A DNA stretch of 64,000 nucleotides from Rubrivivax sp. (GCA_020248915.1 JADCGP010000003.1:124001-188000), one strand, 5' to 3'. Counted from the first letter of the stretch, positions 20,436-31,539 are shown. Notes: generated by a model not told the origin, from the sequence alone. A program made the numbers and translations.

Positions 20436-20867
20436 CTACTTGGCGCCGCGGTGCGGGCAGCCCGCCTTGGCGCAGCGGGCGTACAACGCCAGCGAGTGCT
20501 CCTGCAGGTCGAACCCGCGCTCGGCGGCGATGGCACGCTGGCGCTGCTCGATGTCGGCGTCGTAGAACTCCTCGACCCGGCCGCAGTCCAGGCAGACCAG
20601 GTGGTCGTGGTGCTGGCCCTGGTCGAGCTCGTAGACCGCCTTGCCGCTCTCGAAGTTGCTGCGCGTCAGCAGCCCGGCCTGCTCGAACTGCATCAGCACC
20701 CGGTACACGGTGGCCAGGCCGATGTCGGAGCCCTCGGCCAGCAGCGCCTTGTAGACGTCCTCGGCCGTCATGTGGCGCGGCGCGCCGCGCTGGAACACCT
20801 CGAGGATCTTGATGCGCGGCAGCGTCGCCTTCAGGCCGCTGCTCTTCAGTTCTTCGGCATGCGTCAT
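20436..20867 (-). CDS. fur: Ferric uptake regulator
   Basis: LKATLPRIKILEVFQ, IGLATVYRVLMQFEQAGLL, HHDHLVCLDCGRVEEF. Confidence 0.95.
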   Translation of the reverse strand: MTHAEELKSSGLKATLPRIKILEVFQRGAPRHMTAEDVYKALLAEGSDIGLATVYRVLMQFEQAGLLTRSNFESGKAVYELDQGQHHDHLVCLDCGRVEEFYDADIEQRQRAIAAERGFDLQEHSLALYARCAKAGCPHRGAK

Positions 20868-20990
20868 CGGGACCGCCTCGCTGGCGCGCCGGCCCCGGCG
20901 CAGCCGGCGCCGGGGGCGCAGATAGAATCGGCGACCATCATATCCAGCACCCGCGCGCCGCCGGCGCGCGCCCGGGGTGCCCCGCCGCCG

Positions 20991-21509
20991 ATGCGCCGAA
21001 TCGCCGCCGTAACCCTGCTCGCCTGCGCCAGCGTGCTCGCCGGCTGCGGCGCACTGCAGCGCACCGACAGTTTCCTCGGCCTGATCACGCCCTACCGCAT
21101 CGACATCGTGCAGGGCAACGCGATCACCAAGGAGCAGGCGGCGCTGGTCCGGCCCGGCAGCACGCGGCTGCAGGTGCGCGACGCGCTGGGCACGCCGCTG
21201 GTGGCCGACCCTTTCCACGCCAACCGCTGGGACTACATCTTCACGCTGCGCCGGCCCGGTGCCGAGCTGCAGCGGCGCAGCGTCGTGGTCCACTTCGACG
21301 GCGACGTCGTGCGCGCGATCGAGGCGCCCGACCTGCCGAGCGAGCGCGAGTTCGTCGCCAGCATTACGCGGCCGCGCACGCTGCGCACGCCGCGGCTGGA
21401 GCTGAGCGCCGAGGAGCGCGCCGCGCTGCCGGTGCCGCCGCGGCGTGAGGCGCCGGCGCCCGAGCCCATCGGCCCGGTGCGCAGCTACCCCCCGCTCGAG
21501 CGCTCCTGA
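20991..21509 (+). CDS. bamE: Outer membrane protein assembly factor BamE (SmpA/OmlA)
   Basis: Lipobox [45 protein letters not shown]; divergent from fur. Confidence 0.93.
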   Translation: MRRIAAVTLLACASVLAGCGALQRTDSFLGLITPYRIDIVQGNAITKEQAALVRPGSTRLQVRDALGTPLVADPFHANRWDYIFTLRRPGAELQRRSVVVHFDGDVVRAIEAPDLPSEREFVASITRPRTLRTPRLELSAEERAALPVPPRREAPAPEPIGPVRSYPPLERS

Positions 21510-21526
21510 GCGCCGCTGCCGCCCGC

Positions 21527-22324
21527 ATGCCCAGGGTCGCGATCGCCGGCGCCTCCGGCCGCATGGGGCGCATGCTGGTCGAGGCCGTGCTGGCGGCGCC
21601 CGACCTGCGCCTGAGCGGCGCGCTCGACGTCGCGGACAGCCCCTGGATCGGCCAGGACGCGGCGGCCTTCCTCGGCAAGGCCGCCGGCGTGCCTGTCACG
21701 TCCGACCTGGGAGCAGGCCTGTCCGGCGCGGACGTTCTGATCGATTTCACGCGCCCGGAGGGCACGCTGGCCCACCTCGCGGCCTGCCGCTCGCTCGGCG
21801 TGCGGATGGTCGTCGGCACCACGGGCCTGTCGCCTGCGCAACGCGAGACGCTGGCTGCCGCCGCGGCCGACATCGCGATCGTGCACGCCCCCAACATGAG
21901 CGTCGGCGTCAACGTGATGCTCCGGCTGGTGGAGCAGGCCGCCCGCGCGCTGGGCGCGGGCTACGACCTCGAGGTCGTCGAGGCCCACCACCGGCACAAG
22001 GTGGACGCGCCCTCGGGCACCGCGCTCGCGCTGGGCGAGGCGCTGGCGCGGGCGCGCGGCGTCGGCCTGGCCGATGCCGCGGTCTATGCGCGCGAAGGCC
22101 ACACCGGTGAGCGCCGCGCGGGCAGCATCGGCTTTGCCACGGTCCGCGGCGGCGACATCGTCGGCGAGCACACGGTGCTGTATTGCGGCACCGGCGAGCG
22201 GCTCGAGATCAGCCACCGCAGCGCCAGCCGGGCCAACTACGCCGACGGCAGCCTGCGCGCGGCGCGCTTCGTCGTGCAGCAGCCGCGCGGCCTGTTCGGC
22301 ATGGCCGACGTGCTCGGGCTGTAG
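21527..22324 (+). CDS. dapB: 4-hydroxy-tetrahydrodipicolinate reductase
   Basis: [34 protein letters not shown]. Confidence 0.96.
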   Translation: MPRVAIAGASGRMGRMLVEAVLAAPDLRLSGALDVADSPWIGQDAAAFLGKAAGVPVTSDLGAGLSGADVLIDFTRPEGTLAHLAACRSLGVRMVVGTTGLSPAQRETLAAAAADIAIVHAPNMSVGVNVMLRLVEQAARALGAGYDLEVVEAHHRHKVDAPSGTALALGEALARARGVGLADAAVYAREGHTGERRAGSIGFATVRGGDIVGEHTVLYCGTGERLEISHRSASRANYADGSLRAARFVVQQPRGLFGMADVLGL

Positions 22325-22349
22325 CCGCGCCCGCAGCTCTCCGCCGGCG

Positions 22350-23015
22350 ATGCAGAACCTGGCCGACCTCTGGGCTCGCGGCGACGCCGTCGGCCGCGCG
22401 GTGGCACTGCTGCTGCTGGCGATGTCGGTGGCCGCATGGGTGCTGATCCTCTGGAAGACCTGGGGCCTGCGCCGCGCGCGCAACGACATCGGCCGCGCGG
22501 TGCCGGCGTTCTGGGATGCCGCCACGCTCGAGGACGGGCGCACCCGGCTGGCCGCCGCCGACCGCGAGGGCGTGCTGCTGCCGCTGGTCGATGCGGCGCT
22601 GCAGGCCGCGCCGGGCGGTACGTTGGAGGCCGACGCCGCGCGCGCCACGCAGCTGACGCGGCGCCTGCGCGACGCGCTGCACCGGGGCCTGGCGCGGCTG
22701 CAGTGGGGGCAGGTCGTGCTCGCCTCGGTGGGCAGCACGGCGCCCTTCGTCGGCCTGTTCGGCACCGTCTGGGGCATCTACCACGCACTGGTGAGCATCG
22801 CCGCCGCGGGAACGATCACCATCGACCGGGTCTCGGGGCCGATCGGCGAGGCGCTGGTGATGACGGCAGCCGGCATCGCGGTGGCGGTGCCGGCCGTGCT
22901 CGCCTACAACCTGTTCGGCCACTGGATCGCCGCCTGTGAGGCCGACCTCGAGGGCTTCGCCCACGACCTGCGCGAGCTGGTGCTGGGCCCGGGGCCGCGC
23001 CCGCCCGGGGCCTGA
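22350..23015 (+). CDS. MotA/TolQ/ExbB proton channel family protein
   Basis: VLASVGSTAPFVGLFGTVWGIYHAL, IGEALVMTAAGIAVAVPAVLAYN. Confidence 0.93.
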   Translation: MQNLADLWARGDAVGRAVALLLLAMSVAAWVLILWKTWGLRRARNDIGRAVPAFWDAATLEDGRTRLAAADREGVLLPLVDAALQAAPGGTLEADAARATQLTRRLRDALHRGLARLQWGQVVLASVGSTAPFVGLFGTVWGIYHALVSIAAAGTITIDRVSGPIGEALVMTAAGIAVAVPAVLAYNLFGHWIAACEADLEGFAHDLRELVLGPGPRPPGA

Positions 23016-23019
23016 CGCC

Positions 23020-23442
23020 ATGGCCTTCGGCCGCCTCGAGCGCAACGCCGGGTCCCGGCCGATGAGCGACATCAACATGACGCCGCTGATCGACGTGATG
23101 CTGGTGCTGCTGGTGATCTTCATCGTGACCGCGCCGCTGATCGGCTCGAGCCTGAAGCTCGACCTGCCCCGGGCCGAGGCCGGCAGCGGCGGCGATGCGC
23201 CGGCCGCCGTGGCCATTGCGATCGACGCCCAGGGCCGGCTGTTCCTCGGCGAGGAGCCGGCCGACCGGGCGGCCATCGTCGAGCGCGCCCGCGCCGCCGC
23301 CCAGCGCAACCCCGCCACCGAGGTGCAGCTGCGCGCCGACCGCAACGTGCCGTACGGCAGGGTGGCCGAGCTGATCGGCTGGGTGCAGGAGGCCGGCCTG
23401 ACCCGCATCGGGCTCGTCACCGAGGCCGAGCCCGCGCGCTGA
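23020..23442 (+). CDS. ExbD/TolR family biopolymer transporter
   Basis: MSDINMTPLIDVMLVLLVIFIVTAPL. Confidence 0.93.
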   Translation: MAFGRLERNAGSRPMSDINMTPLIDVMLVLLVIFIVTAPLIGSSLKLDLPRAEAGSGGDAPAAVAIAIDAQGRLFLGEEPADRAAIVERARAAAQRNPATEVQLRADRNVPYGRVAELIGWVQEAGLTRIGLVTEAEPAR

Positions 23443-23480
23443 GGGCGGCCGCCGGCGGCCGTGCGCCCGGACCCCCTGCC

Positions 23481-23486
23481 TAGAAT
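23481..23486 (+). promoter_or_regulatory. Candidate -10 (TAGAAT) placing the leuS start at or near +1
   Basis: TAGAAT then CGGCGC then ATG at 23493; no recognisable -35. Confidence 0.45.
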
Positions 23487-23492
23487 CGGCGC

Positions 23493-26180
23493 ATGAACGA
23501 CAAGTACGTACCCGCCGAGGTCGAGGCGGCTGCGCAGGCGCACTGGGAGGCGCGCGACGCCTACCGCGTGGCCGAGGACGCGGCGCGCCCGAAGTTCTAC
23601 GCCTGCAGCATGCTGCCCTACCCCAGCGGCAAGCTGCACATGGGGCACGTGCGCAACTACACCATCAACGACATGATGGTGCGCTGGCTGCGGATGAAGG
23701 GCCTGAACGTGCTGATGCCGATGGGCTGGGACGCCTTCGGGCTGCCGGCCGAGAACGCGGCCATCGACAACGGCGTGGCGCCGGCGGCGTGGACGCGCGC
23801 CAACATCGCCGAGATGAAGGCGCAGATGAAGCCGCTGTCGCTCGCCTTCGACTGGAGCCGCGAGGTCGCGACCTGCGACCCGAGCTACTACCGCTGGAAC
23901 CAGTGGTTCTTCCTGCGCATGCTCGACAAGGGCATCGCCTACCGCAGGACGCAGGTCGTCAACTGGGACCCGGTCGACCAGACGGTGCTCGCCAACGAGC
24001 AGGTCGTCGACGGCCGCGGCTGGCGCTCGGGCGCGCTGGTGGAGAAGCGCGAGATTCCGGGCTACTACCTCGCGATCACGAAGTACGCCGAGGAGCTGCT
24101 CGCCGGCGTGGCCGATCCCTCGAGCCCGGACTACCTCGAAGGCTGGCCCGAGCGCGTGCGCCTGATGCAGGAGCACTGGATCGGCCGCAGCGAGGGCGTG
24201 CGCTTCGCCTTCCCGCACGACATCCGCGACGACGACGGCAACCTCGTGCAGGGCGGCCGCATGCACGTCTTCACGACGCGCGCCGACACGATCATGGGCG
24301 TCACCTTCTGCGCCGTCGCGCCCGAGCACCCGCTGGCGCAGCTGGCGGCCAGGCGCGAGCCCAAGGTCGCGGCCTTCGTCGAGGAGTGCAGGAAGGGCGG
24401 CACGACCGAGGCCGAGCTCGCGCTGAAGGACAAGGCCGGCCTGCCGCTGCACATGCACGTCACGCACCCGCTGACCGGGCAGCCGGTCCCGCTGTGGGTG
24501 GGCAACTACGTGCTGATGAGCTACGGCGACGGCGCGGTGATGGGCGTGCCGGGACACGACGAGCGCGACTTCGCCTTCGCGAGGAAGTACGGGATCGAGA
24601 TCCTTCAGGTCGTCCACGTCGACGGCCTCGAGTACGACCACACGGCCTGGCAGGACTGGTATGCCGACAAGGAGCGCGGCATCACCGTCAACAGCGGCAA
24701 CTGGAGCGGCCTGCCGTACAAGGCGGCGGTCGATGCCGTGGCGACGGCGCTGGCCGGACTGGGTCTCGGCGAGAAGAAGGTGACCTGGCGGCTGCGCGAC
24801 TGGGGCATCAGCCGCCAGCGCTACTGGGGCACGCCGATCCCGATCATCCACTGCGACGGCAGCGACGAGCCGGGCCGCGAGCGGCCCGGCTGCGGCCCGG
24901 TGCCCGTGCCCGACGAGGACCTGCCGGTGGTGCTGCCCGAGGACCTGGTGCCCGACGGCCGCAGCAACCCGCTCGCCCGTTGCGAGTCGTTCCTGAACGT
25001 CGCCTGCCCGCGCTGCGGCCAGCCCGCGCGGCGCGAGACGGACACGATGGACACCTTCGTCGACAGCGCCTGGTACTACATGCGCTACTGCTGCCCCGAC
25101 AGCACAGACGCCATGGTGGACGCGCGCAACGACTACTGGATGCCGATGGACCAGTACATCGGCGGCATCGAGCACGCGGTGCTGCACCTGCTGTACGCGC
25201 GCTTCTGGACCAAGGCGATGCGCGACCTCGGCCTGGTGTCGTTCGGCGAGCCGTTCCGCCGGCTGTTCACGCAGGGCATGCTGCTCAACGAGTGCTTCTA
25301 CCGCGAGGACGCGGCCGGCAAGAAGCGCTGGTTCTACCCGAGCGAGGTCGACATCGACTACGACGAGCGCGGCGTGCCCACGGGCGCGCGCGCCAAGGCC
25401 GACGGGCTGCCGGTGATGCTGGGCGGCATCGAGAAGATGTCCAAGAGCAAGAACAACGTCGTCGAGCCCAAGGACATCATCGCGAAGTTCGGTGCCGACA
25501 CCGCGCGCCTGTTCACGATGTTCGCCGGCCCGCCCGACCAGAGCGCGGCCTGGAGCGACTCGGGCGCCGAGGGCTGCTGGCGCTTCCTGCGCCGGGTCTG
25601 GAACTTCGGCGTGAAGGCGCGGCCGGTGCTGGCCCGGGCCGGCACCTCCACCGCCGGCGCCGGCACCGCGGCAGCGACGCTGCGGCGCGAGCTGCACCTG
25701 CTGCTGCGGCAGGTGGGCAACGACTACGAGCGGCTGCAGTACAACACCGTCGTCTCCGGCGCGATGAAGATGCTCAACGCGCTGGAGGACAGCCGGCTCG
25801 TCGAGGCGGCCGACGCCACGCCGGCCGACGCCGCGGTGCTGAAGGAAGGGCTGTCGCTGCTGCTGCGCGCGCTGTACCCGGCCGCACCGCACATCGGCCA
25901 GCAGCTGTGGGCAGGCCTCGGATATGCGGCCGGGTTCGGCGAGCTGATCGATGCCCCTTGGCCGCAGGTCGACGAGGCGGCACTGGTGCAGGACGAGGTC
26001 GAGCTCGTGCTGCAGGTGGCCGGCCGGACGCGCGGCACGATCCGCGTGCCTGCCGCGGCCGATCGCGCGGCGATCGAGGCGGTGGCGCTGGCCAGCCCCG
26101 AGGTCGCACGCTTCGGCGAGGGCCGACCGGCGCGCAAGGTCGTCGTCGTGCCCGGCCGGCTGGTCAACGTCGTCGTCTGA
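23493..26180 (+). CDS. leuS: Leucyl-tRNA synthetase
   Basis: [41 protein letters not shown]. Confidence 0.98.
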   Translation: MNDKYVPAEVEAAAQAHWEARDAYRVAEDAARPKFYACSMLPYPSGKLHMGHVRNYTINDMMVRWLRMKGLNVLMPMGWDAFGLPAENAAIDNGVAPAAWTRANIAEMKAQMKPLSLAFDWSREVATCDPSYYRWNQWFFLRMLDKGIAYRRTQVVNWDPVDQTVLANEQVVDGRGWRSGALVEKREIPGYYLAITKYAEELLAGVADPSSPDYLEGWPERVRLMQEHWIGRSEGVRFAFPHDIRDDDGNLVQGGRMHVFTTRADTIMGVTFCAVAPEHPLAQLAARREPKVAAFVEECRKGGTTEAELALKDKAGLPLHMHVTHPLTGQPVPLWVGNYVLMSYGDGAVMGVPGHDERDFAFARKYGIEILQVVHVDGLEYDHTAWQDWYADKERGITVNSGNWSGLPYKAAVDAVATALAGLGLGEKKVTWRLRDWGISRQRYWGTPIPIIHCDGSDEPGRERPGCGPVPVPDEDLPVVLPEDLVPDGRSNPLARCESFLNVACPRCGQPARRETDTMDTFVDSAWYYMRYCCPDSTDAMVDARNDYWMPMDQYIGGIEHAVLHLLYARFWTKAMRDLGLVSFGEPFRRLFTQGMLLNECFYREDAAGKKRWFYPSEVDIDYDERGVPTGARAKADGLPVMLGGIEKMSKSKNNVVEPKDIIAKFGADTARLFTMFAGPPDQSAAWSDSGAEGCWRFLRRVWNFGVKARPVLARAGTSTAGAGTAAATLRRELHLLLRQVGNDYERLQYNTVVSGAMKMLNALEDSRLVEAADATPADAAVLKEGLSLLLRALYPAAPHIGQQLWAGLGYAAGFGELIDAPWPQVDEAALVQDEVELVLQVAGRTRGTIRVPAAADRAAIEAVALASPEVARFGEGRPARKVVVVPGRLVNVVV

Positions 26181-26191
26181 TCCGCCGCCCG

Positions 26192-26695
26192 ATGCTGCCA
26201 GCCGCCCGACGCCGCTTCCTGCTGTTGGGCGGCGCGACCGTCGCCCCGGCGCTGCTGGCCGGCTGCGGCTTCGCGCTGCGACAGCCGCCGCGGCTGGCCT
26301 TCGCGAGCATCGCCTTCACCGGCTTCGGGCCGCGCTCGCCGATGGCGCTGGCGCTGCGTCGCGCGATCGCGGCGCCCACCGTGGTGGTCGACGACCCCGC
26401 GCGCGCCGAGGTCGTGCTGCAGGCGCTGGAGGACCGTCGCGACAAGACCGTCGTCGCCTCCACTGCCGCCGCGCAGGTGCGCGAGGTGCAGCTGCGCGTG
26501 CGGCTCGCCTTCCGCGTCGACACGCCGGGGGGCCGCGAGCTGCTGCCGCGCGCGCAGCTGCTGCTCGAGCGCGACATGAGCACCAGCGAGACCGCGGCGC
26601 TGGCCAAGGAGCGCGAGGAGGAGGAGCTGTTCCGCGAGATGCAGGCCGACATCGTCCAGCAGGTGCTGCGCCGGCTGGCCGCGATCCGGCTCTGA
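26192..26695 (+). CDS. lptE: LPS assembly lipoprotein LptE
   Basis: Lipobox LLAGCGFALR, position between leuS and holA. Confidence 0.92.
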   Translation: MLPAARRRFLLLGGATVAPALLAGCGFALRQPPRLAFASIAFTGFGPRSPMALALRRAIAAPTVVVDDPARAEVVLQALEDRRDKTVVASTAAAQVREVQLRVRLAFRVDTPGGRELLPRAQLLLERDMSTSETAALAKEREEEELFREMQADIVQQVLRRLAAIRL

Positions 26696-26723
26696 GCGGG
26701 AAGGCGCCGCGCCGGCAACGACC

Positions 26724-27818
26724 ATGCAGATCCAGCCCGACCAGCTCGCCGCGCAGCTCGCGCGCGGACTGCGCCCGCTGTACACGCTGCACGGCGACGA
26801 GCCGCTGCTGGCGATGGAGTGCGGCGACGCGATCCGCGCCGCGGCGCGCGCTGCCGGCTTCGAGGAGCGCCAGGTGTTCACGGTGGCCGGGGCGCACTTC
26901 GACTGGAGCGCCGTGCTCGGCGCGGCGCAGGCGCTCAGCCTGTTCGCGTCGCGCCGGCTGATCGAGATCCGCATCCCCTCGGGCAAGCCGGGCAAGGACG
27001 GCTCCGAGGCGCTGCAGCGCTACGTCGGGCAGCTGTCGGAGGACGTGCTGACGCTGGTGACGCTGCCGCGGCTGGACTTCCAGCAGAGCCGGTCGGCCTG
27101 GTTCGCCGCGCTCGACGGCGCCGGCGCCACGGTGCGGCTGGAGACGATCGAGCGCCATGCGCTGCCGGCCTGGCTGGCGCAGCGCCTCGCCCGCAACGGA
27201 CAGCGCGCCAAGCCGGGCGAGGAAGGCCAGCGCACGCTCGCCTTCCTGGCCGACCGCGTCGAGGGCAACCTGCTCGCCGCGCACCAGGAGATCTCCAAGC
27301 TCGCGCTGCTGCATCCGGCCGGCGAGCTGTCGTTCGACCAGGTGCAGGCCGCGGTGCTCGACGTGGCACGCTACGACGTCGCCAAGCTCGCCGAGGCGGT
27401 CTGGGCCGGCCAGCCGGCGCGCGTGCTGCGCATGCTCGACGGCCTGCAGGCCGAGGGCGAGTCGGCCGTGTTCGTGCACTGGACACTGGCCGAGGACCTG
27501 CGCGCGCTGGCGCGCGCCCGCGCCCTGCTCGACGACGGCCAGCCGCTGCCGATGGCGCTGCGCACCGCGCGGGTGTGGGGCGTGAAGGAGCGGCTGTTCG
27601 AGCGCGTGCTGCCGCGGCTGTCGGCGGCGCGCCTGGCGTGGCTGCTTGACGGCGCGGCCGTCTGCGACGGCATCGTCAAGGGCCTGCCGCACCCCGAGTG
27701 GCCGGCCGGCCCGTGGCCGGCGCTGCGGCACTTCGCGCTGCGGCTGCTGCAGTCGGTCGCGCCGCGCGAGGCCGAGGCCGAGGCCGGCGGCCGGCGCGCC
27801 CTGGTGCTGCGGGCCTGA
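26724..27818 (+). CDS. holA: DNA polymerase III subunit delta
   Basis: LYTLHGDEPLLAMECGDAIR, HolA family; synteny leuS-lptE-holA. Confidence 0.94.
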   Translation: MQIQPDQLAAQLARGLRPLYTLHGDEPLLAMECGDAIRAAARAAGFEERQVFTVAGAHFDWSAVLGAAQALSLFASRRLIEIRIPSGKPGKDGSEALQRYVGQLSEDVLTLVTLPRLDFQQSRSAWFAALDGAGATVRLETIERHALPAWLAQRLARNGQRAKPGEEGQRTLAFLADRVEGNLLAAHQEISKLALLHPAGELSFDQVQAAVLDVARYDVAKLAEAVWAGQPARVLRMLDGLQAEGESAVFVHWTLAEDLRALARARALLDDGQPLPMALRTARVWGVKERLFERVLPRLSAARLAWLLDGAAVCDGIVKGLPHPEWPAGPWPALRHFALRLLQSVAPREAEAEAGGRRALVLRA

Positions 27819-27872
27819 ACCCGCCGGCGCCACCCGTGCCGGGCGGGCGCGCCAAGTGCGTCCGCGGCTCGT

Positions 27873-28796
27873 TCAGTACTGCCGCTCGCGCTGCACCAGG
27901 TGCGCCAGCGGTGCCCCCTCGTGCAGCGCACGCAGGTTGGCCGCCACCACCGCGGCGGCGCTGCGCTCGTCGGTCAGCGCGGCGGCATGCGGCAGCACGG
28001 TCACGCGCGGGTGGGCCCAGTACGGGTGCCCGGCAGGCAGGGGCTCGACGTGGAACACGTCCAGCACGGCATGGCGCAGGTGGCCGCGGTCGAGCGCGGC
28101 CAGCAGGTCCGCGTCGACCACGTGGGCGCCGCGCGCCAGGTTGACCACCGACGCGCCGGCGGGTAGCGCGGCAAAGAAGGCGGCGTCGAGCAGGCCGCGC
28201 GTGGCCGGCGTCAGCGGCAGCAGGTTGACGACGATCTCGGCGGCGGCCAGCCGCGGCGCGAGCGGCGAGCCGTCGCGCCGCCAGCCCTCGACGGCGTAGC
28301 CCTGGGCGGCCAGGCGGGCGCCGGCCGCCGCGCCCATCGCGCCCTGGCCGAGCACGAGCACGCGCACCTCGTCGGCGCGCCGCTGGCGGTGCTGGCGCCA
28401 GACCCCCTCGCGCTGGCGCCGCTGGTAGGCGAAGAAGCCGCGGTGGAGCGCGAGCACCGCCCACAGCGCGGTCTCGGCCATCGCGGCACTCATCGCCGGG
28501 TCGACCATGCGCGCGACGGGCACGCCGGCAGGCAGCGTGGGGTCGGCCAGCAGCCGGTCGACGCCGGCCCACAGGCTCTGGATCAGCCGCAGGTTCGGCA
28601 GCCCACGAAGGCTTCCGGGTGGCGGGTTGGCGACGATCGCCGCCTGCACCGCCGCCGCATCGACGCGGCCGCGGTCGACGTCCTCGCGCGTGCACCAGCG
28701 CGCCGCGGGCAGCGCCGATGCCAGTGCAGCCCCGAGCGCCGACTGCCAACGCCGCAGTTCCCCGGGTTCGAGCTCGCCCGCCAGCAGCAGCTGCAT
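27873..28796 (-). CDS. 2-hydroxyacid dehydrogenase (GhrA-like glyoxylate/hydroxypyruvate reductase)
   Basis: LIQSLWAGVDRLL, VLVLGQGAMGAAAGARLAAQGY, HPRVTVLPHAAA. Confidence 0.87.
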   Translation of the reverse strand: MQLLLAGELEPGELRRWQSALGAALASALPAARWCTREDVDRGRVDAAAVQAAIVANPPPGSLRGLPNLRLIQSLWAGVDRLLADPTLPAGVPVARMVDPAMSAAMAETALWAVLALHRGFFAYQRRQREGVWRQHRQRRADEVRVLVLGQGAMGAAAGARLAAQGYAVEGWRRDGSPLAPRLAAAEIVVNLLPLTPATRGLLDAAFFAALPAGASVVNLARGAHVVDADLLAALDRGHLRHAVLDVFHVEPLPAGHPYWAHPRVTVLPHAAALTDERSAAAVVAANLRALHEGAPLAHLVQRERQY

Positions 28797-28801
28797 CGCG
28801 C

Positions 28802-29320
28802 TCACGGGGTGAGAGGCGATCCGGCCTCGGCCGCGCGCCGCAGCCGGGCCAGCGCCGCCGCCACCGTGGCAGCGCGCACCGCCGCGCGTTCGCCCGCGAG
28901 CTGCAGCCGCTCGGCCTCGATCCCGGCGGTCGTGCCCCAGGCCAGCCACACGGTGCCCACCGGCTTGCCCGGCACCGCGCCGCCCGGGCCGGCGATCCCG
29001 GTGACCGCCACCGCCAGCGTCGCGCGCGAGCGCGCCAGCGCGCCGGCGCACATCGCGCGCGCCACCTCGCCGCTGACCGCGCCGTGCGCGGCGATCAGCG
29101 CCGCATCGACGCCGAGCAGCTCGACCTTGGCCTGGTTGCTGTAGGTCACGAAGCCGCGCTCGAACCACTCGCTCGAGCCCGCCAGCGCGGTGCAGGCGCC
29201 CGCGATCAGCCCGCCGGTGCAGCTCTCGGCGGCAGCCAGCATCCAGCCGCGCCGGCGCAGCGCGGAGGCCAGCGCCAGCAGGTCGGCTTCGAGGGCCGGG
29301 GAGCCGAAGGCGTCGTCCAT
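28802..29320 (-). CDS. CinA C-terminal domain protein (nicotinamide-nucleotide amidase, PncC-like)
   Basis: LAAAESCTGGLIAGACTALAGSSEWFERGFVTYSNQAKVELLGV. Confidence 0.93.
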   Translation of the reverse strand: MDDAFGSPALEADLLALASALRRRGWMLAAAESCTGGLIAGACTALAGSSEWFERGFVTYSNQAKVELLGVDAALIAAHGAVSGEVARAMCAGALARSRATLAVAVTGIAGPGGAVPGKPVGTVWLAWGTTAGIEAERLQLAGERAAVRAATVAAALARLRRAAEAGSPLTP

Positions 29321-29331
29321 GACCGCCACGC

Positions 29332-29856
29332 CTAGGCGCTCCAGATTCGCAGCCACACCGCCAGGAACAGCAGCGTGCAGCCGGCGGCCACGAGGTCGTC
29401 GAACAGGATGCCCGCGCCGTGCCGCAGCGCGATCGGCTCGCCGGGGCGACGCTTCCAGAGCCGGTCGGCCCAGCCCACCGGGCCGGGCTTGGCGGCGTCG
29501 AGGTAGCGGAACAGCAGGAAGGCGGCGAACTGGCCCCAGAACCCGCTCGGCTGCAGCACCCACAGCACGATCCAGAAGGCCACCACCTCGTCCCACACCA
29601 CCGCCGAGGGATCGGCGACGTCGAGGTGGCGCGCGGTCACCGTGCAGGCCCAGAGGCCGACGGCCAGCGACAGCGCGATCAGCAGCACGAAACCGCGGTC
29701 GTCCAGCCAGCGCTCCAGCACGACGAACGCGGCCCAGGCCCACAGCGTGCCCACGGTGCCCGGCGCGCGCGGCGCCAGCCCGCTGCCGAAGCCGAGCGCG
29801 ACCCAGTGCGCCGGGTGCCGGCGCAGGAAGGCGAAGCCCGGCCGCGCGGCGCTCAC
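29332..29856 (-). CDS. pgpA: Phosphatidylglycerophosphatase A
   Basis: GFGSGLAPRAPGTVGTLWA, VVWDEVVAFWIVLW, FRYLDAAKPGPVGWAD; GTG start overlapping thiL. Confidence 0.92.
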   Translation of the reverse strand: MSAARPGFAFLRRHPAHWVALGFGSGLAPRAPGTVGTLWAWAAFVVLERWLDDRGFVLLIALSLAVGLWACTVTARHLDVADPSAVVWDEVVAFWIVLWVLQPSGFWGQFAAFLLFRYLDAAKPGPVGWADRLWKRRPGEPIALRHGAGILFDDLVAAGCTLLFLAVWLRIWSA

Positions 29857-30824
29857 CGGCGGTCCTCCGCGAAGTGGTCGAAGCCGGCGAAGCGGGCCGC
29901 CAGGGCCTGACCGTCCCGGTCGACCAGCCGCAGGCCGGGCTCGGCCTCGATCGTGCCGACGCGCGCGAGCGGCACGCCCGCGCCAGCGCCGGCCGCGAGT
30001 ACGGCCTGGCGGCGCGCGACCGGCGCGGTGAACAGCAGCTCGTAGTCGTCGCCGCCGGCCAGCAGGCACTCGAGCTGCAGCTCGCGCGGCTGCCCGGCCA
30101 GCAGCACGCTGCGCGGCAGCGCGTCGACGTCCAGCCGGGCCCCGACGCCCGACGCGGCCAGCACGTGGCCGAGGTCGCCAGCCAGGCCGTCGCTGAGGTC
30201 GATCGCCGCGCTGGCCACGCCGCGCAGCGCCAGCCCGAGGCCGACCCGCGGCTCGGGCCGCTCCATCGCGCGCCGCGCGACCTCCAGGCCATCGCCTTCC
30301 AGAGCGACGCGGCCGCGGAAGGCCTCCAGCGCGAGCCGCGCGTCGCCGAGCGCGCCGCTGACCCAGACCTCGTCGCCCGCGCGCGCGCCCGAGCGCAGCA
30401 GCGCCTGCCCGGGCGGCACCTGCCCGAGCACGGTGATGCAGATCGCCAGCGGGCCGGCCGTCGTGTCGCCGCCCACGAGGTCGATGCCGTGCGCATCGGC
30501 GAGCTCGAACAGCCCCTGCGCAAACGGCGCGAGGAAGGACGCGTCGGCCCGCGGCAGGGCCAGCGCGAGCGTGAAGGCCAGCGGCTCGGCCCCGCAAGCG
30601 GCAAGGTCGGACAGGTTCACGGCCAGCGCCTTGTGGCCCAGCCGCTCCGGCGGCACGGTCGACAGGAAGTGCCGCCCCTCCAGCAGCATGTCGGTGGACA
30701 CCGCGAGCTGCTGGCCCGGTGCCGGCACGAGCAGCGCGCAGTCGTCGCCCACGCCGAGCGCGACCCGGTCGCGGCGGCGCGGCGACCGGGTGAAGTGGCG
30801 CGCGATCAGCTCGAACTCGCCCAT
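29853..30824 (-). CDS. thiL: Thiamine-monophosphate kinase
   Basis: MGEFELIARHF, VGDDCALL, STDMLLEGRHF, IDLSDGLAGDL. Confidence 0.95.
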   Translation of the reverse strand: MGEFELIARHFTRSPRRRDRVALGVGDDCALLVPAPGQQLAVSTDMLLEGRHFLSTVPPERLGHKALAVNLSDLAACGAEPLAFTLALALPRADASFLAPFAQGLFELADAHGIDLVGGDTTAGPLAICITVLGQVPPGQALLRSGARAGDEVWVSGALGDARLALEAFRGRVALEGDGLEVARRAMERPEPRVGLGLALRGVASAAIDLSDGLAGDLGHVLAASGVGARLDVDALPRSVLLAGQPRELQLECLLAGGDDYELLFTAPVARRQAVLAAGAGAGVPLARVGTIEAEPGLRLVDRDGQALAARFAGFDHFAEDRR

Positions 30825-30834
30825 GGCCAGGTCC

Positions 30835-31500
30835 TCAGCCGCCCGGGGCCGCGTCGTGGTCGCGCAGCAGGTGCGCGAGTTCCACCGCCGAGCGCACGCC
30901 CATCTTGTCGAACACGCGCGCCCGGTGCACCTCGACCGTCCGCACCGAGATGTCCAGCGCGTCGGCCACCAGCTTGTTCGGCCGCCCGAGCGCGACCAGC
31001 CGCATCACCTCGCGCTCGCGCTCGGTCAGCTCGGACAGCGCGCGCGCGAAGGCGCAGCGGTCGCGGCGCGCCGCGAGCGCCTGCGCGGAGGCCGTCAGCG
31101 CCTGCTCGATGCGGTCGACCAGGGCGTTGTTGGAGAAGGGCTTCTCCACGAAGTCGAAGGCGCCGCGCTTGACCGCGGCCACGGCGGTCGGGACGTCGCC
31201 GTGGCCGGTCAGGAAGATCACCGGCAGCACGCCTGTCAGGCCGTCGGCGACCAGGCGCTCGAACAGCTCGACGCCGCTGCTGCCCGGCATGCGGACGTCC
31301 AGCAGCAGGCACGACGGCGCGTCGGGGAACGGCGCCGTGCGGGCGCGCCGCCAGTCCTCGAACGCGTCGGCGCTCGGGTGGTCCTCGGCGAGCAGCCGGC
31401 GCGAGCGCAGCAGCCAGGCGAGCGCCTCGCGCACGACCTCCTCGTCGTCGACGACGTGGACGACCGGGATGCCGAGCGCGGGGTCGAGGGCGAGCGTCAT
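30835..31500 (-). CDS. FixJ/DctR-family LuxR-type response regulator
   Basis: HVVDDEEVVREAL, LLLDVRMPGSSGVELFE, LTEREREVMRLVALGRPNKLVADALDISVRTVEVHRARVFDKMG. Confidence 0.92.
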   Translation of the reverse strand: MTLALDPALGIPVVHVVDDEEVVREALAWLLRSRRLLAEDHPSADAFEDWRRARTAPFPDAPSCLLLDVRMPGSSGVELFERLVADGLTGVLPVIFLTGHGDVPTAVAAVKRGAFDFVEKPFSNNALVDRIEQALTASAQALAARRDRCAFARALSELTEREREVMRLVALGRPNKLVADALDISVRTVEVHRARVFDKMGVRSAVELAHLLRDHDAAPGG

Positions 31501-31539
31501 GGTCGGGGATCCGCCCCGTGCACCCGGGCGGGGCGACGG

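Noticed and set aside
22209-25892. 1227-aa minus-strand ORF
   Set aside because: Antisense to dapB/exbB/exbD/leuS; product is low-complexity H/R/Q/A-rich with no domain, a GC-rich shadow ORF.
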